A stretch of DNA of 64,000 nucleotides. Source: Spirodela intermedia. Taxonomy: Eukaryota > Streptophyta > Magnoliopsida > Alismatales > Araceae. Of the stretch, positions 1 through 10,083 are shown one piece after another. A model generated the notes under the pieces. The model was given only the letters and a program-made list of their open reading frames with translations. It was not told where the DNA came from and did not search any database. Location: contig LR746270.1 of NCBI GenBank assembly GCA_902729315.2, forward strand, positions 6,131,221-6,195,220, given 5' to 3'. The position numbers were made by a program, and so were the translations under genes. Numbering within the stretch: position 1 is the first letter of the stretch; each line of letters opens with the position of its first letter.

Positions 1-80
1 TCTTATTAGTTTCTCAAACTAATTATTATATTTGACGTATAATGTTGTTGAAATAAATAAATCACCTGATAATCATATTC

Positions 81-118
<38 letters not shown>

Positions 119-330
119 ATGGTTGAATAACCGATAAAAAGATTTAAATTTGATGTTTTTAATGAGATCTTGTTAATAATCGTGAATTCTGTGTATAGAC
201 AGAAAATTACGCATTGAAAAAACAACCTATGTGGGTTGTCCCCATAGAATTAATAATAATTAGAGAGTATTTTTCGTGAGGATATTGTTCTTCGATTTAA
301 TCTTCGAATGGGTGATATTTTTCAATTACA

Positions 331-361
<31 letters not shown>

Positions 362-800
362 AATCACTTCAAATAAGTTATAGAGTAATTAGGGCCATGC
401 AATTAATTAGAAGGTAAAAGATTAAATCATCCTCATTGAAAAACAGAAAAAAAAGATGGTTGTCAACAACCCAAGAGATTGTGACCACACGCCCGACTAA
501 GAGATCCCATCATCCCCCCTAAACCCTTATCCCTTCACCGGCTCTCCGAGGGAAGATCACATGAAGACGCAGCCACCCCTCGTGTAACTCGTGCCCCCCC
601 CCTCTTCAAAGCCCCTTCCCCGGGCATCTCGAGCTGATCTTCCTCCATCTTTCTTCCCCTTTCTTGCAGAGCAAGAGCTCAACTAACCCAATTAAGTAAT
701 TCTGCTCATAGAGCCCTTGGCGATGAGAGAGAGGAGAGAGAGAGAGAGAGAGAAGCTGATGGGTATGAACAATGCGGATGACCTGCAACGAGAAAAGGAC
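1..800. other. Intergenic, no gene seen
   Basis: AT-rich flank of the WRKY gene. It holds two simple dinucleotide arrays, (CT)n at about 85-115 and (AG)n at about 331-356, and no open frame with recognisable content. The last 100 bases should be the 3' untranslated part of the WRKY gene on the minus strand. Confidence 0.6.
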
Positions 801-1679
801 TCATTGATCCTGGAGGAGGGGGACAGGCAAGGGGAGGACGATCTTCTCGTCGAAGGAACCGCCGCTCCTGACCCAGCCGGCGGCGGCGGAGGAGACGACG
901 GGGAGCTCCTCCAGCTCGTCGAAGAAGTCGTCCTCCTCCTCCTCCGGCGACTCCGCCGCCGGGCCCGGAGAGTTCCCCTCCTTGTGGACATCGCTGAGAG
1001 GGAGCCTGTTCTGCTCTAATTCCCCTTCGGTCCGTTCCGGCGGCGGGGCGGCGGCGTTCAGGTCTCCCTCTCCGGCGCCGGCGAGCTCCTTGGCGCCGCC
1101 GTCCCCGGCGGGGCTCCCCGGCGGCGCCGCCGGGCCGGGGTGGTTGTGGTCGGAGGTGTAGGTTATGATGAGCACGGAGGGGTCCGTGCGGCTCCTCTCC
1201 ACCTGCTTCTTCGCGGAGCAGCCCTTGGAAGTGCTGCACCTGTAGTAACCTCTGAAAGCGAGAAAGAGATGGGATCGGATCGGATCGGATCGGATCGGAT
1301 CAGACCAGATCAGATCAGATGATTGAATGGTTTTTTTTTTCTCTGAGGATGAGGAGGAAGGAGGTGGAAATTTAGAGTCTTGGCGAGGTGGGTCACCTCG
1401 GGTAGGGTGAACCCTTGATGGGCTTCTGCCCGTACTTCCTCCACGACCAGAGATCGGAAGGCGGACCCTCCGCCCCCTTGCTGCTCTTCCCGGCGGCCGT
1501 CTCCACCCTCACTGTCACCACCGTCTTCTCCCCTACCTTCCTATAAAAAGAAAAGCATGTCCAGACAGCAACACAGATCGAGCCTTAGCGAGAGAGAGAG
1601 AGAGATAGATAGACTGACGGACAGACATGGATAATTGTTGAGAGAGAGACAGACAGACAGACACGGAGAATTGTTGAGT

Positions 1680-1719
<40 letters not shown>

Positions 1720-1795
1720 GAATTGTTGGGAGGGAGAGGGGAGAGAACCTCTTCTTGGGGGACTGGGAGTCGGCCTTGGGTGGCTGTGTCTCGTC

Positions 1796-1798
<3 letters not shown>
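801..1798 (-). CDS. WRKY transcription factor, group IIe
   Basis: Nuclear W-box-binding transcription factor. Three exons join in frame: 1749-1798, 1397-1540 and 801-1251, giving 214 residues. Exon 2 carries WRKYGQK followed by PIKGSPYPR, and exon 3 continues GYYRC and closes a C-X5-C ... H-X-H zinc finger ending in DHNHPGP. The intron splits the arginine codon of PYPR/GYY, which is the known R-type intron position of group II/III WRKYs. The [14 protein letters not shown] wording is typical of group IIe (Arabidopsis WRKY22/65/69 relatives). The C-terminus is acidic ([15 protein letters not shown]), a possible activation region. The ATG lies directly next to a (CT)n tract at 1801-1842 that would be in the leader. 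The start is the only ATG that fits the short first exon; an upstream exon cannot be excluded. Exact orthology is not determined. Confidence 0.93.
1266..1301. repeat. (GGATC)n pentanucleotide array in WRKY intron 2
   Basis: About six tandem copies of GGATC-type units (ATCGG phase) lie just upstream, in minus-strand sense, of the 3' splice site of the WRKY R-type intron, and are followed by further degenerate CAGAT units to about 1321. Confidence 0.85.

Positions 1799-1800
<2 letters not shown>

Positions 1801-1842
<42 letters not shown>
1801..1842. repeat. (CT)n microsatellite abutting the WRKY start codon
   Basis: Uninterrupted CT dinucleotides immediately upstream of the WRKY ATG, hence (GA)n in the sense of the gene and probably in its 5' leader. 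Such GA tracts are binding sites for plant BBR/BPC GAGA factors. Confidence 0.85.
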
Positions 1843-1843
<1 letters not shown>

Positions 1844-3180
1844 TCCAGCTCTCAGTTCCTGCCGTCTCTCACCTGGTTCCTGCGATCACACTGCCCCCTT
1901 CAAACAGCCGCCTCCTTTCCCACCTTCCCTGGGAACTAAACCAGCAAGAACAGGCTTCCGAGCAAAAGCTGAAAGGCGGTCGTTACATTCAACACTAGAA
2001 ACACACGTATAGAGAGAGAGAAAGAGAGAGAGACAGGGAGTGGGAGAAGCAGAAGAAGAGAGAGAGAGAAACGGATATGAATCGGCGTCCAATTAAATAT
2101 AGGAAAAAGACGGCCTTTGGGAAGTCGCTGTCTCTCTCTCTCCCCCTTCCCTTTCTCTCTCTCTAAATCATTTAATTCAGCCGCGGAAGGCTGCAGATAA
2201 CCCCCCAGTAGGCGGACGATCCCTTCGGGCCCCCCCCCCCGTTGGGCGGCCCACGTTGGTGCCGTCACGCACGGGCCCAATCAGAGAAAACAATTAATGG
2301 GCCGTAATGATGTCACTGCCCATCAATACCCATGGGGCCTCCCCACGTGGCCACCCTGGCCCACTCCTCCGTCCCCTTCCTTGGGTTTTCCGCAAATCTG
2401 CCCGCCCATCTGGATCCCCAGATTACCCTCCCATAACTCGTATTCAACGTAATACCCCTCCCCCGCAGGCGGCGGCAGCGGCGGCGGCCTGTGGACGGAG
2501 ACCGCCGCCTGCCGATTTATTACTAAAAACGCCGGCGTCGCCCGCCGGCCATCGCCAGCGGTGCCGGAATATGACAGGTGGGGCCCACATCTCTCTTTGA
2601 CGTCAGTCCCCCGTCACCCAAAGAACCCCTCCCATTGTCTGCCTCCCCACGATTCCTTCCGGCTGCTGAATGGCGGCGGAGGCCGCCGCCAATGGAGAAA
2701 AAGCTCAGGAGCAGGCCATACGAGGTGATCTTCGGGTCCAAAAATAGCATACGACGAGGATTTTACTTGCCAAAAGAGGAGTCTTATTCTGGGTCAATCC
2801 ACGAAACCTACCGCCCGATCGTGGGGAAGAACCATAAATGTATTTCGGAACCGACACAAAATTACACTGAAAATCTGTTTCTGCGGTGGCGCCGCCGTAC
2901 TAGTGCGGCAATAAGACTTCCCGTCCCGCCGCCGCCCACCTTTGAAGGTGGTCCCCTCACCGGCGGAGGACGAGCATCACACGGCGGCCCACGTCATCTT
3001 TAGCGAAGCGTGGGGGCTTCACGGCTAAGTACTGAACTGTGCTGCACTGTACACTGTGATCTCGTCACCGCTGCTCCGCCGCTGTTCCTCGCCTCCCTGC
3101 CTGCTTGCTTTTTCTGAAGTATAGAATGTAATAAAACATCACATAAATGACTTTCTCTCTCTCTCTCTCTCCCCACGATT
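1843..3180. other. WRKY upstream region, no gene seen
   Basis: GC-rich promoter-like sequence upstream of the minus-strand WRKY gene. Open frames exist on both strands but show no conserved domain and no consistent codon pattern. A palindromic TGACGTCA site, the type bound by bZIP/TGA factors, is at 2598-2605. Confidence 0.5.
2598..2605. promoter_or_regulatory. TGACGTCA palindrome
   Basis: Perfect 8-bp CRE/as-1-type bZIP site about 800 bp upstream of the WRKY ATG. Presence is seen in the sequence; function is inferred. Confidence 0.4.
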
Positions 3181-3186
3181 TTTCTT

Positions 3187-3244
3187 GCACCATGCTCGTG
3201 AAATCTGTAAGCCAGAGAGCAAGAACAGACCATGAATTTGGTGC
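3187..3244 (-). ncRNA. H/ACA-like 5' hairpin, copy 1 (incomplete)
   Basis: On the minus strand GCACCA and TGGTGC close a hairpin whose upper stem is GGTCTGT/ACAGATT, with an internal loop between them (left side containing ATTC, right side containing ACGAGCA). It matches copies at 3532-3668 and 4028-4163. The following bases read AAGAAAA, but the second hairpin is replaced by a GA tract, so this copy is probably not functional as a full snoRNA. Confidence 0.45.
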
Positions 3245-3531
3245 TCCTGAGTTGGGTAGCCTGATGAATATCCGTGAAAGTCATGTGATGAAACCTCGTA
3301 ACTATCATGGGGGCAATGGGATGCTTGATTTGATCCCTTAAAACTTCCATCTGAAAAAGGCCCATAATTCAAGAAAAACAAACGTTTCTATTCAAAGTTT
3401 CTTGCTCCCCGTGTCAAATGAAATTGCCACGATAGCAGCTGAACAGAGCTCATGCTAATCTGATAAATAATATAATAAGTTGTTTAAATATTAAGAAAAA
3501 TAACGAGCAAAAAAAAATGATTATTATGTTT

Positions 3532-3668
3532 AAATGTCCCTTGCTGGTATTCTCATAGAGCGTAGAACCCTACAATAAGTCGGAGGATGCCGTGGCAAAG
3601 ATATTATTAGCAGCATGCTCGTATGGTCTGTAAACCGAAGAACAAGAACAGACTAAGAATTTTGGTGC
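3532..3668 (-). ncRNA. Candidate H/ACA box snoRNA, copy 2
   Basis: About 137 nt. The first hairpin has GCACC at its base, a GTCTG/CAGAC upper stem and an internal loop with ATTC on the left and ACGAGCA on the right, fitting a pseudouridylation pocket. It is followed by an ATAATA hinge (ANANNA, H box) and a second hairpin opening with CTTTGC and closing with GCAAGG. An ACA trinucleotide sits three bases before the proposed end (GGGACATTT). The pocket-to-box spacing is about 15 nt, as known for this class. Homology to the copy at 4028 covers both hairpins, which argues for selection on the whole unit. The target RNA is not determined. Confidence 0.5.
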
Positions 3669-3793
3669 AATAATACTGGATAAATCGAACACTTCAAAGC
3701 AACTTGAAAGAAGAGCGCAATCCATACGAGCATGAGCTTTCCCAGCATAATACTATAACAAAAATTTGATTGAATTGCAAAGATATTTCCCTT

Positions 3794-3852
3794 GTATCAT
3801 GCTCATAAAATCTGTGATCCAAAGAGCAAGAGCAGACTACGAATTATGTTGC
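3794..3852 (-). ncRNA. H/ACA-like 5' hairpin, copy 3 (degenerate)
   Basis: The upper stem (GTCTG/CAGAT), the ATTC left loop and the ATGAGCATG right loop are kept, but the basal stem is weakened. A CTTTGC start of a second hairpin follows at about 3772-3785, without a clear ACA end. Confidence 0.35.
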
Positions 3853-4027
3853 AAAAAAATTGATAATGACTTTACAAGGAGAAACCACGAATAAATGTGC
3901 CTATGTTGAAATTCAACACAAACAGAGGATGATTCCAGATACAATATTATTGATGCTCATTAGGTTTAAAACCTCAAACCAATATAACAGAATGACAACA
4001 CTTGACTGAAATAGTTCATTATACTGT

Positions 4028-4163
4028 TAATGTCCTCTGCCAGTCTGTCATATAGCTACAATTGCTATAATCTGAATTGAACGACACGGCAAAGTTGTCA
4101 TTTAGCACCATGCTCGTAATGTCTGTAAACCATAGGACAAGAACAGACAATGAATATAGGTGC
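4028..4163 (-). ncRNA. Candidate H/ACA box snoRNA, copy 4
   Basis: About 136 nt on the minus strand. Hairpin 1: GCACC/GGTGC basal stem, internal loop (ATTC left, TTACGAGCA right) and GTCTG/CAGAC upper stem. The hinge AAATGA fits the H box ANANNA. Hairpin 2: TGCC/GGCA basal stem, internal loop, and a TATAGC/GCTATA upper stem. ACA lies three bases before the proposed end (GGACATTA). This is the best-formed member of the family. That these are snoRNA genes is inferred from fold, boxes, spacing and repetition; no target RNA was identified. Confidence 0.55.
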
Positions 4164-4379
4164 CATCATAGTACCAAGATCAATCCAACAGTTGTCCAAT
4201 ACTACATGGAACGAAAGTTGTCATAAAAATCAAGCAAAACAACGGAATTTGATATCTAAAAGATAAGTATGTTACCACATTTCACAGACTATTGAGTATC
4301 ACGGTTCAATGTACTCGGTGCAGGCAATAACAATGGTAGAACGAAAGGTTTTATTTAACGAGTATCATTCTGACGTAGT

Positions 4380-4460
4380 TTGCAAATCAAAGAAGAACAG
4401 AAAATTAAACTAAGTATACAAATCAAAGAAGAACAGACAATGAAATGAGGTTCATGGTCT
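4380..4460. repeat. Tandem duplicate of the snoRNA-like core
   Basis: Two adjacent copies of a CAAATCAAAGAAGAACAG motif (around 4384 and 4421). It resembles the loop plus upper stem of the hairpin family just described, and looks like further decayed copies. Confidence 0.4.
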
Positions 4461-6450
4461 AGCCCCCGCACAGATAAAAATTATAGCCGTCAATGGTATA
4501 ATAGAAAGACTTCGACGTCAAAATATGAACATGTCCATGAATTTTTTACTTATTAGTTCACCACGCAAAGAATCCAACTCCAGGTTGATTGAACGAAAGG
4601 CAAAGAACATGACTATGAAAAAGAAATATCCACAACAGGAGCTGAACTGCAACGATTTCACAGATTCAATAAAACATAATGCAATCATGCAGAAAGGCCA
4701 AAGACATGAAATTCTGGCGTAAAAGAGGTTTCACACCAGCATGTCACTCCAGGGCAGCAGCTATCAATCCTGAGGATCGTAATCAGAAATGGAAAAAAGA
4801 TAAAAATCAAACACGGTCATCTCGCATGGATAAGAATCAATAAAATTAAGAATAGGTGAAATGCATGAACAGTAAATTTTGAAAGGCAATACACATAAAA
4901 TTAGCACATGTGCAACGACTCATGGTGGGGACTTAAAACGGATGCTCTTTGGCTACGAACATCTTCAGATATGGATTCCTTCCCGGATCTCCAAATCAGG
5001 ACAGTCGAGGTTTTCAAGCTACCCTTCACGTATGTTTTCCTGATAAAATAAGCATCCATATGATTGGAGTAAAAATGCACTTTATGTTAATTCAATTTAA
5101 AATATAGGAGAAGCCATAAAAGTTGAATTTATATCATTTTCTTATTCTCCAATTCGGCCAAAAATATAAGAGTTGAAGCAATCCAAAACTAAAGCAGAGG
5201 ATATCCATGTCCAATGGTAAAAGATGGCAGAGCCCATGTTCTTCTGGAACAACCAGATGTGCCTGAAGAATGTAACTAAGAAATAACAACGCATTTCCAG
5301 ATATACTGGTCAAAAGAATAAACAAAATAAACCCAACTTATTATAATTTTGAAAATATTTACGCAACTGTAATTAACATACAATTCATTGGGAAGCAAAA
5401 ATGGATTGAACAGTGCATGTGAGTGATTCTTTCAAAACAGGGAGCAGGAAGAGCTTACACAGTACAACACGAAAAGAAATAAACTAAAATCGATTGGATC
5501 TCTGGTGCATGAAGAAACATGATTAAGTGGAAAAATCAAGGCAACCCTTTCATATATCTATACAATATAGTTGGAGGCACTTGCCTCGCATTGGACGAAG
5601 AGGGGGCCTATTTTGTACCAAATTACGAGACTATTGAGACAAACTATTAAGTGAACGGAAGATAGTATTATCTAGCCAACTGAATGGGATCCATCGCTGG
5701 AATAAAACAAGCATGCATTTTCTCTTCCGTATCTTTTATCTATAATCAGCAACGATCTGAGAGAACCGACTAAATCTACCACTATCTCTATACACAGAAT
5801 TGAAGGCAATAATGTAGATGGCCTGGACTTCAACCGACGACAGTATTCCTTTGTTCAACACAGCAGGACCCAATATTTTCAGTACTTACGTTCCACAACA
5901 TTGCATTGAGTTCGACTTTACACAAACCCTGATTCAAACTAGGGAGCATTCCTTTGCACTTAGTCAAGAAAATAAATAAACATATAAACTAGGATGCCCT
6001 AAAACATGTATCAGAATCAGGCCACCATTGTAATAATACCACTAGATAACCACTAATGTAAGGGAATGCTCCAAAAAAATAGTTTACGAATTTTCAGATA
6101 TAAACCCTATTATCGAAGAATCCTGCTCTCAGCGCTTCACATTACCCCGCTGAAAACGAAAAAACGCGCTTACTAAAAAGAGCTCTCAACGACAAGATCA
6201 AATCCGCCGCCCATTCTTTCCTTAAAGACGTGAGTGGACGACGTCATTGCAGGAAAGAGGAGCATCAGTGGGAATCCTAGAAACAGAGGCTGACAGAACA
6301 ATCAAAAGACGCCACAACCCCACATCCAAACACGTCCGAATACAAAATCATCACCAGGCCTCAGTTAGATCGAAGAAATCGCGTCGAAGCAGTGTCAACC
6401 ACAAGCAGTGCACAACCTCGAGGAGACTAGCGAAATCGTCGACGTCCCTC
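4461..6450. other. AT-rich stretch without a protein gene
   Basis: No coding exon with recognisable content on either strand. If the snoRNA-like hairpins belong to one precursor, this stretch would be intron or leader of that minus-strand transcript. Confidence 0.45.
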
Positions 6451-6558
6451 ACCTCCATCTCCTTCTTCCTCAGAATCTCGCTGCGCCCCCCGGATCCCAG
6501 GTCGTTCTCCCGCCGTCGGCATTCCTTCAAATGCCACCCCGACCCACTACAGCGAACC

Positions 6559-6567
6559 AAACCCTAA
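6559..6567 (-). promoter_or_regulatory. Telo-box AAACCCTAA
   Basis: Perfect telo-box, a motif enriched near transcription starts of plant ribosomal protein and snoRNA genes. It sits upstream of the minus-strand snoRNA-like cluster. A minus-strand open frame here begins only with TTG after a stop, and a GAG/GTGAGG donor lies at 6452, which suits a non-coding host transcript. This is an inference. Confidence 0.4.
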
Positions 6568-6599
6568 TAAATGAACTTTGGACCGCATCGCCCTGGGTG

Positions 6600-6958
6600 G
6601 GGCCAGAGAGGAGAGAAGGAAGAGAGAGAACGAGAGAAACTGTGACTCCCGCAGATCCATGGTATCTTGGCCGACCGAGAGATCCTCTACAGTCCACCGA
6701 TTAGTGTATCCTTAACAGGTTGCCAGTGGAGCCGCTGACGTCACCGGCGCCGCCGTCCGGTATCCGTCACCGGCCCCGGCGATGGACGACGCAGACCGCG
6801 AGTTAAGGAGCCTGCCACCACCCCTCCTGTCCACTTTCCACCATTGGCGCCGGCGGAAGACTCGCCCGCGTTTGAAGGGCTCTCTGCCTCCGCCGCCGCC
6901 GACGGTGCTCCATCTCTCATCGCATCTCACTTTCTCAGTCCCAAGCCTCAGCTCTCCT

Positions 6959-6991
<33 letters not shown>

Positions 6992-7239
6992 CCTCTCTCC
7001 CCCTCCCTCTTCCTCTCTCTCGCTGTCGGTGGGCCTCCTGCCCATCCCCATCGTAAGCCACAGACTCGCCACAATTTCCACGTTTGTCCGCATGCGGTAG
7101 ACGACGACGAGGGACAGAGCGAGTGAACACAGTGAGCACCGCAGCCGTCAACTCGGTCCGGGCCCAACGACCCCTGTGGGCCGAGTCCAACGACGCCCCA
7201 TCGTCTCACCCGTGACTACTCACCCGTCCTAGGTGAGGA

Positions 7240-7272
<33 letters not shown>

Positions 7273-7502
7273 CGCAGACAGCCGGCATGGGGGGAGGAGA
7301 ACCCGGGTTCTCCGTGTCGTCTCTCACCTGCTTTGTCTCTCTGCACACGGTGACGTGACATGAGATAAATAGCAAGTTGCATCCAAAGCCACCTAAAAGA
7401 TAGAAAAATACGTGCCGGATTTCAATTTTAATTTTTCAGTTAATAATCTGTTTGAGATGGGTCATTAAAATCATGCGATTTTTCGTAAAACATCTCATTT
7501 CG

Positions 7503-7551
<49 letters not shown>

Positions 7552-8659
7552 TAATATTAATTATTTGGCAATTAGTCACCTTTTTAGAGCTATAATTGGA
7601 TTTGAAAAAATATGATGCGTCATCATGGTCATTTTTTGTTTAATGTCGTTTGGAAGTGATTTTCAGGTAAATTTCGCTTTAGACTTTTGCGTTGTAAAGT
7701 ATTCTATTATATTCGATTTTTTTAAAATATACCATTAAATTTTGGTCAAAATCGCCCTCTCTCTCTCTCTAGCTCTTTCTATCTCTCTCACTCAACAAGT
7801 GGCTGAGATCAACTACAATCTATCTTAACCTTCTTTACGGACTCTATCAAGAAGCTTATACACAAGACAAAACCAATAGATAGCTCAAGAAGTAGACAAA
7901 AAACGAGAGAGAGATAGAGAGAGAAATGTATCTATAAATTGTTACGATGTCCATTTTCCAATGCACCTGAGCATCAGGGCTCAACTTTAGATGATAGAGA
8001 TTTCGCGAGAAGGTGGATTGTCCCACCGTTGGCTGAGGAGGATCAGAATGGCATCTCAAACATAGTGCAAATAATATACTAGTAAAATATTAAAACAGTA
8101 TTCATTTATTTATTTTTTCTATTAAGTGAAAATTTTCATTCCCAATAAAAATAGCATTTAAGTGGTTTGGCTTTTTATCATTTCCAGGAATCATATTAGT
8201 GTTTTTCAGGAATTATCAGAATTAAAAGTTTAGGTATTTATATCCAATGTCTTGTATAAAGTTGTCTAGATGGCTCCTCCGGGTCTTCGATCCATAGTTT
8301 GAGAAATATATCCGTGAAGGACTTCTAAAATAAATCAATTCGAGTAGGTTTTACGAAAGATTATTGTGACATAAATTTTCAGACGAACAGCGAACTAGAT
8401 CCCGGTGTACTTCTCCGCCATTAAACACGGCTGTTCTAAGATCTCTCTTCCTTCTTCCTTCTGCCTCTTCCACCGGCAACCTCAAAGTATTTGCGAAGCC
8501 GCCAGGGACGTCCGCAAAGTTTGCCTCTCTCTCTTCCCTTACTGCCAGTCTCTCTCTCCCTCCTCTCTGCTACAATCTCACTCGCTGTGTCCTACTGGCC
8601 CCTCTCTCTCTCTCTCTCTCCGCGCTTCCGAGGAAGGCGTCAGTGTCGCCATTTTCCTT
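6600..8659. other. KNOX upstream intergenic region
   Basis: GC-rich from 6600 to about 7330 with CT/GA arrays (6966-7019, 7243-7272), then AT-rich with an (AT)n array at 7507-7545. Open frames on both strands are low-complexity (Arg/Glu or Ser/Leu from CT arrays) and I do not call a gene. Confidence 0.5.
7507..7545. repeat. (AT)n microsatellite
   Basis: About 19 uninterrupted TA dinucleotides in the KNOX upstream region, the only long AT array in a window otherwise dominated by CT/GA arrays. Confidence 0.9.
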
Positions 8660-8665
8660 TATAAA
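8660..8665 (+). promoter_or_regulatory. TATA box of the KNOX gene
   Basis: TATAAA in the context CTTTATAAACC, about 100 bases upstream of the ATG. The (CT)n tract at 8698-8741 would then lie in the transcribed leader. Confidence 0.6.
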
Positions 8666-8691
8666 CCGTCGAAGTGGACTAGATTATCCCT

Positions 8692-8697
<6 letters not shown>

Positions 8698-8728
<31 letters not shown>

Positions 8729-8741
8729 CTCTCTCTCTCTC
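8698..8741. repeat. (CT)n tract in the KNOX leader
   Basis: About 44 bases of nearly pure CT between the TATA box and the ATG, a potential GAGA-factor (BBR/BPC) binding tract. Confidence 0.85.
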
Positions 8742-8765
8742 TAGGGATTCCTGCCTTCTTCTATA

Positions 8766-10049
8766 ATGGAAGACCTCTACAGCATACACCCTGGGATTCC
8801 GCCGTTGGAGGAGCTACCGGCCGTAGAGGCCCTGGCCCACTGCGCCATCTCCGCTGACCTTTGGCGCCGGGACTCGTCGTCCGCTGCCGCCGCTGCCGCC
8901 ACCGCCCTCTCGTCGCCCTCCTCCGCCGCCTCAAACTTCCTCAGACCCCAGATCGCCACCCACCCCCGCTACCCCGCTCTCCTCTCCGCCTACGTCGAAT
9001 GTCGCAAGGTAGAGAAACCTCCCCCTCTCTCTCTCCCCTTTCTCTCTCTTCGTAGATGATGACCTTTTGAGTTCCTTGTATTTTAATCTCCTGTGGGAAA
9101 AGAGAAGGTGGGTGCACCGCCGGAGATGGCAGCGCAGCTGGAGGAAATCCGGCGGGGGGCCTCCCTCGCCGCCGTCTGTGGCGAGATCAGCGACGATCCG
9201 GAGCTCGATCATTTCATGGTAATCGCAGCGCCTTCCTCAGGGAGAAATCTCGTCATTCCTCAACCTCTTTCAGAGGATCTTCATCTGAGTCTTTTCTTTT
9301 CTTCTCTTCTCTTCTGTTGCATGACGCCACCGCAGGAGTCCTACTGCCACGCGCTCAACCGCTACAAGGAGGAGCTCTCGAAGCCGTTCGACGAGGCCAC
9401 GTCCTTCCTAAACAGCATCGAGCTGCAGCTCAGCGACCTCTGCAACAGCGGCGCCGCCACGACCGGCGGCTACTCCTCATCCGGTAATCATAATCACTCT
9501 CTCCAATCGACCAGAAGAAGTATCAAATTATAAGCAAAAGTTGTAAATCGGGGAGTGAAGACCCGATCTTGCCTCCCGTCGTTCTTGCTGGGTTCGTTCA
9601 TGGACCACCAGTCTGGATCGGACTGCGGGGCGGGAATCGCGGGCTACGGATGGCAGTCGAGGGGTCAAATCACGCCCATGCAGGTGCCGTGAATGTAGGG
9701 TCAGCTCTGCGTGAGAGTTTGAGGTGCGAAGGTTTTTCTCCCCGTCCGATGGTTATTGGCCTGGGAAGAGATATCGCCTGACGAAAAAGGCTGCCTCTCT
9801 CTCTCTCTCTCTAGGTCTATACGAGTATGGGTGGGCCGTAGGAGATGGTTTAAGAGAGCTTTGGGGATGCGAAAACGATGGAGTAGCGTGTATTCTCTCC
9901 AATACACACTAATATAGTGGGCTGATCCTTATATTCTTTACCGGTTTCATTGTTCCTGGCCTCCGAGTTCGGTTTTGTGGCATAGTTGGTATAGACTTCA
10001 GATTCTGATGGCGATAAAGGTCTCTCTCTACTCTCCTCCCGCCCCCCCT

Positions 10050-10083
<34 letters not shown>

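Noticed and set aside
2578-3003. 141-codon plus-strand frame upstream of WRKY
   Set aside because: No recognised domain, no supporting splice or promoter signal, and it lies in a GC-rich promoter where random open frames are expected.
6266-6352. C/D box snoRNA candidate on the minus strand (TGATGA ... CTGA)
   Set aside because: The boxes are about 85 bases apart but there is no terminal stem and no C'/D' pair, so it is probably chance.
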